Origin: an uncultured Bacteroidales bacterium
Lineage (GTDB): Bacteria; Bacteroidota; Bacteroidia; Bacteroidales; F082
Direction: 5' to 3'
DNA length: 64,000 nt
NCBI GenBank assembly: GCA_905233685.1
Contig: CAJOEZ010000006.1
Span: 62,001-126,000 of the forward strand
This document shows positions 1-7,707 of this stretch, in pieces (positions within the stretch are counted from its first letter, which is position 1; every line of letters begins with the position of its first letter). The translations under genes and the position numbers were made by a program. The notes under the pieces are model-generated. The model ran no database searches, was not told where the DNA came from, and saw nothing but the letters and a program-made list of their open reading frames with translations.

Positions 1-1
1 T

Positions 2-346
2 CCTGCCGAACTGAAAACTCATGGTGGCGTGAGCAGTACTTTGGTTTCCCCCAATTGGCTGATTAGCACCTATCTCGTCTTGACCTTCGCCGAACTTTTG
101 TTAAGTCCTATCGGCATCTCTTTCGTCACCAAAGTGGCACCGCCCAAGTACAAGGGCATGATGATGGGCATGTGGTTCTGCGTGACCGCCATCGGTAACT
201 ACCTCACTAGTGTCATCGCTCGCATTTGGGGCACAGGAATGCCGCTCTGGATGGTCTGGGGCGTGCTCGTCGTGCTCTGCCTGCTCTCCGCCGTGTTCAT
301 CTTCTCTATCATGAAGCGGTTGGAAAGAGCTACACAGGGATGCTAG
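2..346 (+). CDS. POT-family peptide transporter, 3' end only
   Basis: This is the C-terminal part of a proton-dependent oligopeptide transporter of the inner membrane. The open frame runs in from the window edge, so the ATG/GTG candidates inside are not the start. The segment LTFAELLLSPIGISFVTKVAP followed by KGMMMGMWF and an AIGNYL stretch is the conserved late region of POT/PTR permeases, where the family usually reads GE-x-LSP-x-G and MMG-x-WF. Two hydrophobic helices are visible, the last being WMVWGVLVVLCLLSAVFIF, followed by a short basic tail. The gene ends in front of a strong hairpin terminator. The substrate (di/tripeptides) is inferred from the family. Confidence 0.8.
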   Translation, partial: PAELKTHGGVSSTLVSPNWLISTYLVLTFAELLLSPIGISFVTKVAPPKYKGMMMGMWFCVTAIGNYLTSVIARIWGTGMPLWMVWGVLVVLCLLSAVFIFSIMKRLERATQGC

Positions 347-418
347 TTATAGTATGCCCTAAAGGGCAGAAATCGTTCAAAAATCTGATTTAAAATCATT
401 CAAAATCAGAATGAAGAA

Positions 419-455
419 ATGTTGGAGTGCATTTGAAGTGCTCCAACATTTTTTT
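419..455 (+). terminator. Rho-independent terminator of the transporter gene
   Basis: A 12-bp stem (ATGTTGGAGTGC with GTGCTCCAACAT, two G-T pairs) closes a 7-nt loop and is followed by a run of T. It separates the transporter gene from the 6S-like RNA promoter downstream. Confidence 0.85.
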
Positions 456-472
456 GAAGATTTGTGCCGAAG

Positions 473-504
473 TTGTTCATCCTTTGAAAATTTTTGTACA
501 TTTG
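473..504 (+). promoter_or_regulatory. Bacteroidota-type promoter for the 6S-like RNA
   Basis: The -7 element TACATTTG (497-504) fits TAnnTTTG exactly, and a TTG lies 21 nt upstream (473-475) as the -33 element. Transcription would start near 511, just where the long hairpin RNA begins. Confidence 0.65.
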
Positions 505-510
505 CCGCTG

Positions 511-740
511 ATTGTTCGGGGAAAAATCCGAACGGTTGAAGGCAATTTGTGCTTGTATCTCGAAGTACGAAATCTGGATAATTTGGTAATGAGATAAATG
601 CACGAGTTAGCCAGCCTCTATTGTATTCAACTCTATTTGATACGAAACAGGCTAGGTTACCGTGTGCTGTTTTATTACCAAGGTTATTCCAGAGCCTGTA
701 CTTCAAGAATAGACACAAATAAGTTTCCTAGCCTTCTTAT
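511..740 (+). ncRNA. ssrS: 6S RNA-like long hairpin (Bacteroidales-1 / SsrS type)
   Basis: The intergenic stretch folds into one long, interrupted rod about 200 nt long. Matching blocks pair in strict nested order: GAAGGC 538-543 with GCCTTC 731-736; ATTTGTG 545-551 with CACAAAT 714-720; GAAGTAC 562-568 with GTACTTC 698-704; CTGGATAA with TTATTCCAG; TTGGTAAT 583-590 with ATTACCAA 674-681; GCAC with GTGC; AGCCT 613-617 with AGGCT 649-653. An apical hairpin caps it at about 621-646. A separate hairpin GTTCGG...CCGAAC sits at the 5' end. 6S RNA has this rod shape and mimics an open promoter to bind RNA polymerase. A promoter at 497-504 sets the strand. The ORFs called here on the minus strand are not credible proteins. 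The exact 3' end is uncertain. Confidence 0.72.
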
Positions 741-828
741 ACATAAACCTGCCGAATCGGGGAAACTATAGGCAAAGGAGTGTCCGAAAAGCCTTGAAGT
801 GAGTAGGAAAGATTCAAATTCATTGTTT

Positions 829-2112
829 ATGAAACACTGTCATTTTTATTTGTTCTTTGCCCTAATCCTCTGCGTTTCAATTGCTTCTTGTTCGCAGAAC
901 ATCACTAATCAGATGGAGAAAGCGGCTCCGTATTTCGAGAATCTGAAAAAGGTTTCCGATGCAGACAACGGCAAATTGTGGGGCAAAACGCTTTACGGCC
1001 CGACGATGTATGTCGATGTGCAAACGAGGAATCTTGTTGCCAATCAGCAAAACAAGGAAAACTCTCTTGTGCAAAAAGGAAACCTATATTTTGGGCAACT
1101 TCCTGAAGACATCATTATCGCCAACACATTGATTACTTATTGTGGCGAGAATTGGACCTGTGTGATATGGGACGGCAACCGCGATTTGCTGACCGAAACG
1201 CATATTCTGATTCACGAGAGTTGGCACCGCATCCAAGATGAAATCGGTTTGCCTGGCTGTGGGTCTTCAAACCAACATCTTGACGAAACGGAAGGCGAAC
1301 TGTTGCTGAAACTTGAATTGAGCATTTTGAAGGAGCTGCTGCAAAACGATTCCAAAGACCTAACGGAAGGCTTGCGCGATGTCATGACGGTGCGCAAATA
1401 TCGTCAATGTATGTACCCTAATAACAACGAAAACCAATTCGAATGTCACGAAGGCATGGCAGAGTATACGGCTTTCAAATTGTTGCCCTTGGACAATGAT
1501 AATGAGGCTGTTAGGAAAGGATTGGCTGCGGCTGCCATTATGAAAGAAATGGACAATAGCGGCTTCGGCAATTCGTTCGCTTATCTTACAGGTCCTGCTT
1601 ACGGACTCCTTTTGGATGAGATAGTTCTTGATTGGAGAAACAGCGTCCGTTCAGGCAAGACTATTCCTGATGTAATTTCTACGGTGGTTGCCATACCAGA
1701 TATGGTTGATAATGTTGAAATAGATAGAATATCAGCGCGTTATGATGTAACAGATTATCTCAACAAAGAAAGAATCCGCCTTGAAGCCCGCGACGAGGAA
1801 GATGCCGAATTGAGGGCTCGTTTCTCCGAATCAACATGGTTGGTGATTCCCAACGACAGTGTCAATTTCGGTTTCAATCCTGGTGAGCGGCTTGTTGCTT
1901 ACGATACCATTGGCGTGATTTACAATACAATGCTATTAAAGGGAGATTTCGGCACCATCGAGGTTGGAAACGGCATCATTCGCGCCAACAATTGGTCATA
2001 CTTCATCATCCCTTATTCAGAAGACCATTGCGATGCCAAAATCTCATTAAATACAGGCTATGTCATTGAATTGCAGAGTGATGGCAATTACAGAATTGTC
2101 AAAGGCTCATAA
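829..2112 (+). CDS. Lipoprotein with HExxH zinc-peptidase motif
   Basis: The protein is a predicted lipoprotein. Starting at ATG 829 gives a classic signal peptide ending in SIASC, so the cysteine would be lipidated; the track's GTG at 799 only adds ten residues ahead of it. Around residues 129-133 sits HESWH, an HExxH zinc-binding signature, and about 80 residues later CHEGMAEY offers a glutamate as third ligand. This arrangement is like gluzincin metallopeptidases. The remaining C-terminal 200 residues show no domain I recognise. It stands alone, between the 6S-like RNA and the que genes, and ends in front of its own terminator. Function is inferred from the motif only; substrate unknown. 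Confidence 0.6.
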   Translation: MKHCHFYLFFALILCVSIASCSQNITNQMEKAAPYFENLKKVSDADNGKLWGKTLYGPTMYVDVQTRNLVANQQNKENSLVQKGNLYFGQLPEDIIIANTLITYCGENWTCVIWDGNRDLLTETHILIHESWHRIQDEIGLPGCGSSNQHLDETEGELLLKLELSILKELLQNDSKDLTEGLRDVMTVRKYRQCMYPNNNENQFECHEGMAEYTAFKLLPLDNDNEAVRKGLAAAAIMKEMDNSGFGNSFAYLTGPAYGLLLDEIVLDWRNSVRSGKTIPDVISTVVAIPDMVDNVEIDRISARYDVTDYLNKERIRLEARDEEDAELRARFSESTWLVIPNDSVNFGFNPGERLVAYDTIGVIYNTMLLKGDFGTIEVGNGIIRANNWSYFIIPYSEDHCDAKISLNTGYVIELQSDGNYRIVKGS

Positions 2113-2151
2113 TGACAAAGCGAATGGTCTATTTGAGACCAACAAAAGCGG

Positions 2152-2179
2152 AAAAGCCGGCAGCAATGTCGGCTTTTTT
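2152..2179 (+). terminator. Rho-independent terminator after the HExxH lipoprotein
   Basis: The stem AAAGCCGGC / GTCGGCTTT (one G-T pair) with a 6-nt loop is followed by six T residues. Confidence 0.8.
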
Positions 2180-2202
2180 CGTGCTGATTGCAAACAATTT
2201 GC

Positions 2203-2210
2203 TAATTTTG
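2203..2210 (+). promoter_or_regulatory. -7 element TAATTTTG upstream of queF
   Basis: An exact TAnnTTTG match lies 17 nt before the chosen queF ATG. It supports ATG 2228 over the in-frame start at 2060, which lies inside the previous gene and upstream of the terminator. Confidence 0.6.
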
Positions 2211-2227
2211 CGGCCAAATTTCAGAAT

Positions 2228-2698
2228 ATGTCAAGGAACGAACAAGAACTGAAAGGTGTCACGCTATTAGGCAACCAAAACACGCATTACAGCTATGATT
2301 ATACGCCCGAAGTGTTGGAGGTGTTTGAGAATAAACATCCTGAAAACGAATATCTTGTGACTTTGGACTGCCCCGAGTTTACCTCGCTTTGCCCCAAGAC
2401 GGGTCAGCCCGACTTCGGACACCTTATTATAAATTACATCCCGCGCACGCTAATGGTGGAGAGCAAGAGCCTGAAACTCTACCTCTTCAGTTTCCGCAAC
2501 CACGGCGACTTCCATGAGGACTGCGTGAATATGATTATGAAGGACTTGGTCAAGCTGATGGATCCTAAGTATTTGGAAGTCATCGGTTTGTTCAATCCGC
2601 GTGGCGGTATCTCCATCAAGCCCTTCGCCAACTATGGAGATGCTGAACATCAGGATATTGTCAAACAACGTCTTTTAGCCAACTTCCACAACGCTTAA
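2228..2698 (+). CDS. queF: NADPH-dependent 7-cyano-7-deazaguanine reductase QueF
   Basis: QueF reduces the nitrile preQ0 to the amine preQ1 in the cytoplasm, the last soluble step before tRNA insertion in queuosine synthesis. The 156-residue protein matches the short, single-domain (YkvM-type) form. The hallmark is [15 protein letters not shown]: its cysteine forms the thioimide with substrate, with a downstream aspartate. [20 protein letters not shown] is the family's E(S/L)KSLK...FR-x-H-x-x-F-H-E signature. The ORF track starts too early at 2060; the -7 element at 2203-2210 and homology fix the start at 2228. It heads the queF-queC-queD-queE group. Confidence 0.95.
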   Translation: MSRNEQELKGVTLLGNQNTHYSYDYTPEVLEVFENKHPENEYLVTLDCPEFTSLCPKTGQPDFGHLIINYIPRTLMVESKSLKLYLFSFRNHGDFHEDCVNMIMKDLVKLMDPKYLEVIGLFNPRGGISIKPFANYGDAEHQDIVKQRLLANFHNA

Positions 2699-2738
2699 CA
2701 ACACACTCCTAACTATATACTCCTAACTCCCAACTAAA

Positions 2739-3392
2739 ATGAAGGACGCAGTAATCATCATCTCCGGCGGCATGGACTCGACCACCATGCTCTACGAATA
2801 CAAGGACGAAATCGCCCTCGCTATCACTTTCGACTACGGCTCCACCCAAAACGGGCGTGAGCGCGTTTGTGCCGTGACGCATTGCCAACGCCTTGGCATT
2901 AAGCATATTATCGTTCCTTTGGAGTTTATGCATCGCTATTTCAAGAGCACCCTACTGATGACCGCCGCCGACATCCCCGAGGGCAGCTATAACGATGAAA
3001 ACATGAAATCAACGGTAGTGCCCTTCCGCAACGGCATCATGCTAGCCATTGCTTGCGGCATTGCGGAAAGCAACGGCCTGAAGCGGGTGATGATCGCCAA
3101 TCATGCCGGAGACCATTGCCTTTATCCCGACTGTCGGCCGGGTTTCGTCAATGCCATGTCAGAAGCCACGTCTGCGGGAACGTATGAGCATATCACGGTC
3201 TTTGCGCCTTATACCCAATTGAGCAAGAAGGAGATAGCCGAGCATGGCAAGGCCTTGGGACTTGACTACAGCGAGACCTATTCCTGCTACAAAGGCGGCG
3301 AGAAACACTGCGGCAAATGCGGTACATGCCGCGAGCGTATCCAAGCCTTACTCGATGCTGGAATTGATGACAAAACCGAATATGAATCATAA
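2739..3392 (+). CDS. queC: 7-cyano-7-deazaguanine (preQ0) synthase QueC
   Basis: QueC converts 7-carboxy-7-deazaguanine to preQ0 using ATP and ammonia. The N-terminus carries the PP-loop SGGMDS (residues 9-14) that binds ATP. The C-terminus holds the zinc-binding cysteines in CYKGGEKHCGKCGTCRERI. Length (217 residues) is normal. It follows queF by 40 nt. The short gap contains repeated CTAACT words rather than a terminator, so co-transcription is likely. Confidence 0.95.
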   Translation: MKDAVIIISGGMDSTTMLYEYKDEIALAITFDYGSTQNGRERVCAVTHCQRLGIKHIIVPLEFMHRYFKSTLLMTAADIPEGSYNDENMKSTVVPFRNGIMLAIACGIAESNGLKRVMIANHAGDHCLYPDCRPGFVNAMSEATSAGTYEHITVFAPYTQLSKKEIAEHGKALGLDYSETYSCYKGGEKHCGKCGTCRERIQALLDAGIDDKTEYES

Positions 3393-3397
3393 AGCTA

Positions 3398-3461
3398 AGG
3401 TCCCTGAGCCTGTCGAAGGGCCGACCGATTTAAGACGGCGTTTCGACAAGCTCAACGACCT
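3398..3461 (+). repeat. REP-like palindrome between queC and queD
   Basis: Two 20-nt arms, AGGTCCCTGAGCCTGTCGAA and TTCGACAAGCTCAACGACCT, are near-perfect inverted copies around a 24-nt loop. The word GAGC(C/T)TGTCGAA is a common extragenic palindromic element in many bacterial genomes. It lies directly after the queC stop. Confidence 0.7.
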
Positions 3462-3465
3462 GCAA

Positions 3466-3517
3466 TAACTGATAACTAAACAACTGCAAACTGCTAACTG
3501 ATAACTGCCAACTGAAT
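3466..3517 (+). repeat. Low-complexity AACTG/TAACTGATAACTG repeat before queD
   Basis: The words TAACTGATAACT and AACTGC recur several times in 52 nt right up to the queD ATG. A similar CTAACT-rich string precedes queC at 2700-2735. It may keep the leader unstructured; no function can be read from it. Confidence 0.5.
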
Positions 3518-3871
3518 ATGTATTACGTCAGAAAAACCTTAGAAATATCCTCTTGTCATCAACTCTACCTTGACTATGAGAGCAAGTGCGAGAACCTGCA
3601 TGGCCACAACTGGAAAATCAACGTCTATTGCCGTGCCGAGAAGCTCGACAGCAACGGCATGGTGTGTGACTTTACTGAAATCAAGCGCTTGATACACGGT
3701 AAGATAGACCATACTAACCTGAACGAAGTCCTCGATTTCAACCCGACGGCGGAGAATGTCGCCCGCTGGATTGTCGATACCGTTCCGAACTGCTACCGCG
3801 CCGATGTGTGGGAGTCACGCGACAACAAGGCTTCCTATATCAAGGACGATGCGCCACAGAATTTTGATTAA
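3518..3871 (+). CDS. queD: 6-carboxy-5,6,7,8-tetrahydropterin synthase QueD
   Basis: QueD makes 6-carboxytetrahydropterin from dihydroneopterin triphosphate, the first committed step toward preQ0. The 117-residue protein shows the catalytic/zinc motif C-x3-HGH (CENLHGHNW), the early zinc-binding histidine in SSCHQLY, DHTNLNEV and PTAENVARW, and a late WES segment. These are diagnostic of the PTPS/QueD fold. It sits between queC and queE in the same direction. Confidence 0.95.
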   Translation: MYYVRKTLEISSCHQLYLDYESKCENLHGHNWKINVYCRAEKLDSNGMVCDFTEIKRLIHGKIDHTNLNEVLDFNPTAENVARWIVDTVPNCYRADVWESRDNKASYIKDDAPQNFD

Positions 3872-3879
3872 TTTTATGG

Positions 3880-4004
3880 TCACAAAACCGACAAAACAGT
3901 CAAAACCTTATTGTGTGGGAAGCACGCCAACCGGCTGCTTCCCGGCGGCAAGCGGTTGCGAGCCGCCACAAGTTTTTGTTTTGTAAGTTTTGAAGGTTTT
4001 GTGA
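3880..4004 (+). repeat. 125-nt structured palindromic element between queD and queE
   Basis: Outer arms TCACAAAACC (3880-3889) and GGTTTTGTGA (3995-4004) are perfect inverted copies, and similarity extends inward through ACAAAAC/GTTTTGT words for about 27 nt. Inside lie two further hairpins, GGAAGCA...TGCTTCC and GGCGGC...GCCGCC. The shape resembles a small MITE or a REP-type element. No second copy was seen in this window. Confidence 0.5.
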
Positions 4005-4017
4005 TAAAAAGAAAACC

Positions 4018-4608
4018 ATGTATCGTATCAACGAAATATTCTACTCCCTCCAAGGTGAAGGCTTTCACACGGGAACGCCCGCCGTTTTTGTGCGCTTCAG
4101 TGGCTGCAATTTGCGTTGCCATTTTTGCGACACACAGCACCAAACAGGGGAGATGTTTTCTTTGCAAGAGATTGTTGATGAGATAAATAAATATCCAATT
4201 GCGCCATTGGTCGTGCTGACAGGTGGCGAACCGTCCTTGTTCATCGACGAGTCTTTTGTGGCCGAACTGAAGCAAAAAACGGGCAAAATAATCGCCATCG
4301 AGACCAACGGCACACGAATTTTGCCGAAGAATTTGGATTGGGTGACGTTTTCGCCCAAAACCGCTTTCGAAGGCGGCGACTTAGAGCCTTGTTTTTTAAC
4401 GTATTGCGATGAATTAAAGGTAGTCTATCTCGGTCAGGATTTGACGCAATACGATGGAATCAGGGCTCAGCACCGTTTCTTGCAGCCTTGTTTTTGTGAA
4501 GATGAAATCCAACGGAAGGCCAACATGAAAGCCTGCGTGGAGGCGGTAATGCAAAACAAAGATTGGCGGCTTTCTTTGCAAGTGCATAGAGTATTGGGGA
4601 TTATGTGA
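4018..4608 (+). CDS. queE: 7-carboxy-7-deazaguanine synthase QueE (radical SAM)
   Basis: QueE converts 6-carboxytetrahydropterin to 7-carboxy-7-deazaguanine using S-adenosylmethionine and a 4Fe-4S cluster. The opening INEIFYSLQGEG is the QueE signature, followed by the cluster motif C-x3-C-x2-C in CNLRCHFC. VVLTGGEP and IETNGT are the SAM- and substrate-binding strands, and the tail LQVHRVLGI matches the family's LQ-x-HK-x-xG end. With queC, queD and queF it completes preQ1 synthesis from dihydroneopterin triphosphate. Confidence 0.95.
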   Translation: MYRINEIFYSLQGEGFHTGTPAVFVRFSGCNLRCHFCDTQHQTGEMFSLQEIVDEINKYPIAPLVVLTGGEPSLFIDESFVAELKQKTGKIIAIETNGTRILPKNLDWVTFSPKTAFEGGDLEPCFLTYCDELKVVYLGQDLTQYDGIRAQHRFLQPCFCEDEIQRKANMKACVEAVMQNKDWRLSLQVHRVLGIM

Positions 4609-4658
4609 AACGCTATCCAGTAAGGGGTTGGCTGTCGGACAACGCCTTGATGAACCAT

Positions 4659-4691
4659 GAAAAAAGGAAGAACCTCAAGGGTTCTTCCTTT
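4659..4691 (-). terminator. Terminator of the lpxK-pnp-lpxH-M20 operon (bidirectional with queE)
   Basis: A perfect 12-bp stem AAAGGAAGAACC/GGTTCTTCCTTT with a 5-6 nt loop has six T residues on the minus-strand 3' side. It lies between the convergent queE and M20 peptidase genes and may serve both. Confidence 0.8.
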
Positions 4692-4714
4692 GCAATTCTG
4701 TGTGATACAATACT

Positions 4715-6091
4715 TTAAGCCACGTTGTTGTCACCAGCATAATGCTGATAGAAAGCGATAATCGTCTCGATGCCCTTGTAGAAGTGGTCGAGGCGGTAGC
4801 TCTCGTTGGGCGAGTGGATGGCGTCTTCGCCGAGGCCGAAGCCCATGAGGATGGACTTGATGCCCAGCACCTTCTCGAAGGTCGAGATAATCGGTATGCT
4901 GCCGCCCGAGCGCATCGGGATGGGTTGCTTGCCGTAGGTGTTCATGTAGGCGGATTCGGCGGCCTTATACTCCGGCAGGTCGATAGGGCAGACGTAGGCT
5001 TCGCCGCCATGCAGAGGCGTGACCTTCACGGTGACATAATCCGGGGCGTTTTTCTCGAAATAGTTCTTCACTAACTTGGCAATCTTCTCGTGGTCTTGGT
5101 TCGGAACTAAGCGGCAAGAGAGTTTGGCATAAGCCTTTGAAGGCAGCACGGTCTTGGAACCTTCGCCCGTGTAGCCGCCCCACATTCCGCAAAGGTCGAA
5201 GGAAGGACGGATGCCCACTTGTTCGATTTTGGTGTAGCCTTCCTCGCCGCGCAAAGCCTTCACACCGAGGCTCTTCTTGTAGTCATCCTCACTGTAAGGT
5301 GCCATGTTGAGCAGTTCGCGCTCGCGGGCGGAACATTCGATGACGTCGTCGTAGAAATGCGGGATGGTGATGTGGTTGTTCTCGTCGGTACACTTGGCAA
5401 TCATCTCGCACAAGGTGTTGAGCGGGTTGGCCACACTGCCGCCAAAGAGACCCGAATGTAGGTCGGCGTTGGGGCCGGTGACCTCGATTTCCCAATAGGC
5501 CAAGCCGCGCAAGCCCGTGGTGATGCTCGGAACGTCGGTGGCAATCATTGAGGTGTCGGAAACGAGGATGACATCGGCCTTGACGAGGTCTTTGTACTCC
5601 TCAATCCACTTGGAGAGGCTGCCCGAGCCGATTTCCTCTTCGCCTTCGAGCATAAACTTCACGTTGCAGGGCAAAGTGTTGGTTTTCACCATCGTTTCAA
5701 AGGCTTTGGCTTGCATGAACGACTGTCCTTTGTCGTCGTCGGCGCCGCGAGCCCAGATTTTGCCGTCCTTGACGACAGGCTCAAACGGGTCGGTGTGCCA
5801 CAGGTCGATGGGATCGACGGGCATCACGTCGTAGTGGCCGTAAACCAGCACGGTGGGCAGTTTCGGGTCGATGATTTTCTCGCCATAGACGATGGGATTG
5901 CCCTCGGTGGGCATCACTTCGGCCTTGTCGGCACCGGCTTTCAAAAGATGGTCGCGCCAGCACTCGGCACAGCGGATCATGTCAGGCTTGTGCGCCGATT
6001 CCGAGCTGATGGACGGAATACGAATGAGTTCAAACAATTCCTCAAGGAAACGATCCTTGTTGGCTTCGATGTAGTTGTTGGTGATTTGCAT
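4715..6091 (-). CDS. M20-family dipeptidase (CNDP-like zinc peptidase)
   Basis: This is a cytosolic dinuclear-zinc peptidase of 458 residues that likely cleaves dipeptides or related amide bonds. The M20 metal ligands are visible in order: YGHYDVMPV (His and its supporting Asp), RGADDDKGQ (bridging Asp), LEGEEEIGS (catalytic Glu and metal Glu), VSDTSM (Asp), and a late HSPNE (His). A dimerisation insert occupies the middle. It is the last gene of a minus-strand operon, 12 nt after lpxH, and precedes the operon terminator. Substrate cannot be told from sequence. Confidence 0.9.
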   Translation of the reverse strand: MQITNNYIEANKDRFLEELFELIRIPSISSESAHKPDMIRCAECWRDHLLKAGADKAEVMPTEGNPIVYGEKIIDPKLPTVLVYGHYDVMPVDPIDLWHTDPFEPVVKDGKIWARGADDDKGQSFMQAKAFETMVKTNTLPCNVKFMLEGEEEIGSGSLSKWIEEYKDLVKADVILVSDTSMIATDVPSITTGLRGLAYWEIEVTGPNADLHSGLFGGSVANPLNTLCEMIAKCTDENNHITIPHFYDDVIECSARERELLNMAPYSEDDYKKSLGVKALRGEEGYTKIEQVGIRPSFDLCGMWGGYTGEGSKTVLPSKAYAKLSCRLVPNQDHEKIAKLVKNYFEKNAPDYVTVKVTPLHGGEAYVCPIDLPEYKAAESAYMNTYGKQPIPMRSGGSIPIISTFEKVLGIKSILMGFGLGEDAIHSPNESYRLDHFYKGIETIIAFYQHYAGDNNVA

Positions 6092-6103
6092 GATATTATG
6101 TGT

Positions 6104-6871
6104 TTAGTTGCTATTATATTGGTTTTCAAAGTATTTTAGTTCGATCTTCTCCCCATCAAAAACCGCATAAGAAAAATCATAAATCCAATTCCCCACAATG
6201 GTAGTCAATGCATGGCTGCCGGTGGGGTATTGCATGGGCTTGTGTTGGTGGCCGAAGACGAAGAAGTCGATGCTCGGGTCGAGGGCGGATTGCTCTTGGG
6301 CGTATTGGTAAAGGCGGGTGTTCGGGATGTCGTCGTAATAGCCGCGCTCCACCTCGTTCTTGAGTTTCTTCAGGCGATGCTTGTGCGACCATTTCAAGGC
6401 CAAACCGATGCCAATGTCAGGATGCAACCACTTGAACAAGAACTGGTTGAACTTGCACTCAAACACCTTTTTCAGGAATTTGTAGCCCTTGTCGCCTGGG
6501 CCGCGTCCGTCGCCGTGGACGAGGAAGAATTTCTTGCCTTTGATGGTCTTGATTACCGGTTCGCGATGCATCTCAAGGCCAAGTTCGTCGTGCAGGTAGC
6601 CGAAACTCCAAAGGTCGTGGTTGCCGATGAACAAATGCACGGGAATGGCAGCGTCGGTGAACTCAGCCAACTTGCCTTGCAGCCTAACGAAGCCCTTGGG
6701 AATCACGGTTTTGTATTCAAACCAAAAGTCGAAAAGGTCGCCCATGAGGTAAAGTTCCTCGCAGTCGGGACGAATCTGGTCGAGGAAGCGCAGCAACTTG
6801 CGCTCGCTCATTTGGCTGTCGGCAAGTGTGGGAATGCCCAAATGGAAATCGGTGACGAAATAGACGGCCAT
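6104..6871 (-). CDS. lpxH: UDP-2,3-diacylglucosamine pyrophosphatase LpxH
   Basis: LpxH hydrolyses UDP-2,3-diacylglucosamine to lipid X at the inner face of the inner membrane, a lipid A step. The calcineurin-like metal motifs are all present: TDFHLG (D-x-H), GDLFDFWFEY, GNHDLW, HGDGRGPGDKGY and GHQHKP. GDLFDFW and the FGHQH end are typical of LpxH. Length is 255 residues, as expected. The ATG overlaps the stop of the preceding purine nucleoside phosphorylase gene (TGATG). lpxK lies in the same operon, supporting the lipid A role. Confidence 0.88.
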   Translation of the reverse strand: MAVYFVTDFHLGIPTLADSQMSERKLLRFLDQIRPDCEELYLMGDLFDFWFEYKTVIPKGFVRLQGKLAEFTDAAIPVHLFIGNHDLWSFGYLHDELGLEMHREPVIKTIKGKKFFLVHGDGRGPGDKGYKFLKKVFECKFNQFLFKWLHPDIGIGLALKWSHKHRLKKLKNEVERGYYDDIPNTRLYQYAQEQSALDPSIDFFVFGHQHKPMQYPTGSHALTTIVGNWIYDFSYAVFDGEKIELKYFENQYNSN

Positions 6872-7707
6872 CAGAACTTGATTTCGGCGCTGCGGCGGAT
6901 GAGTTCGGTGATAAGCGTGATGAGCTTGGGTTCGACGGCGTTCACAGCCTTGATGACTTCCTCGTGCGTGATGGTGACGGGATGGTCCTCGCCGTAAATG
7001 TTGCCCATGTCGGAGATGATAGACAGGCCGAAAACAGGCAGTTTGCCTTGCCGTGCCACGATGACCTCGGGCGTGGTGGACATTCCGATAGCATCAGAAC
7101 CGATGATGCGGAAGTAACGGCACTCGGCGGGCGTTTCATAGGTCGGACCGGTGGTGGCGGTGTACACACCATGCTGAACCTCAATGCCTTTCTCTTGCGC
7201 GATGGCATTGGCAAGGTGGATGAGGCGCTTGTCATAAGGCTCGCTCATGTCGGGGAAACGGTCGCCGAAACGGTCGTCGTGCGGCCCGATGAGCGGGTTG
7301 GGCATGGCATGGATTTGGTCGGTGATAATCATGATGTCGCCCACCTTGAAATTGGGGTTGAGGCCGCCCGCTGCATTGCTGAGAATGAGAAACTTAATGC
7401 CTAACTGCATCAGCACGCGAATGGGGAAGGTGACGGTTTCTATCGGGTAGCCTTCATAAAAGTGGAAACGGCCCTGCATGGCCACCACACGCCGACCGGC
7501 AATGGTGCCAAACAGCAGTTGTCCCTTGTGGCCTTGCACGGTGGAGACGGGAAAGTTCGGGATGTCTGAGTAGGGGATGGCGTGTTGAATGGTGATACCA
7601 TCGGCCAGGCCGCCCAAGCCGGAGCCTAAAACGATACCGATTTCAGGACGGAAATTTTTCGTCTTCAGGTTGATATACTCAATAGTGGTGAGAATCTTGT
7701 TGAACAT
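6871..7707 (-). CDS. punA: Purine nucleoside phosphorylase (trimeric type)
   Basis: The enzyme splits (deoxy)inosine and (deoxy)guanosine with phosphate in purine salvage. Signature stretches of the PNP/MTAP family are GIVLGSGLGGLAD (phosphate site), VQGHKGQLLFG, QGRFHFYEGY, LSNAAGGLNP, and IGMSTTPEVIVAR. The length of 278 residues fits the trimeric class-II form. It overlaps lpxK upstream by 29 nt and lpxH downstream by 1 nt, so the three are translationally coupled although purine salvage and lipid A are unrelated pathways. Confidence 0.92.
   Translation of the reverse strand: MFNKILTTIEYINLKTKNFRPEIGIVLGSGLGGLADGITIQHAIPYSDIPNFPVSTVQGHKGQLLFGTIAGRRVVAMQGRFHFYEGYPIETVTFPIRVLMQLGIKFLILSNAAGGLNPNFKVGDIMIITDQIHAMPNPLIGPHDDRFGDRFPDMSEPYDKRLIHLANAIAQEKGIEVQHGVYTATTGPTYETPAECRYFRIIGSDAIGMSTTPEVIVARQGKLPVFGLSIISDMGNIYGEDHPVTITHEEVIKAVNAVEPKLITLITELIRRSAEIKF

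Noticed and set aside
377-718. 113-aa and 65-aa minus-strand ORFs
   Set aside because: They lie within a long nested hairpin with a plus-strand promoter; the peptide has no signal, domain or codon pattern of a real gene. Interpreted as 6S-like RNA.
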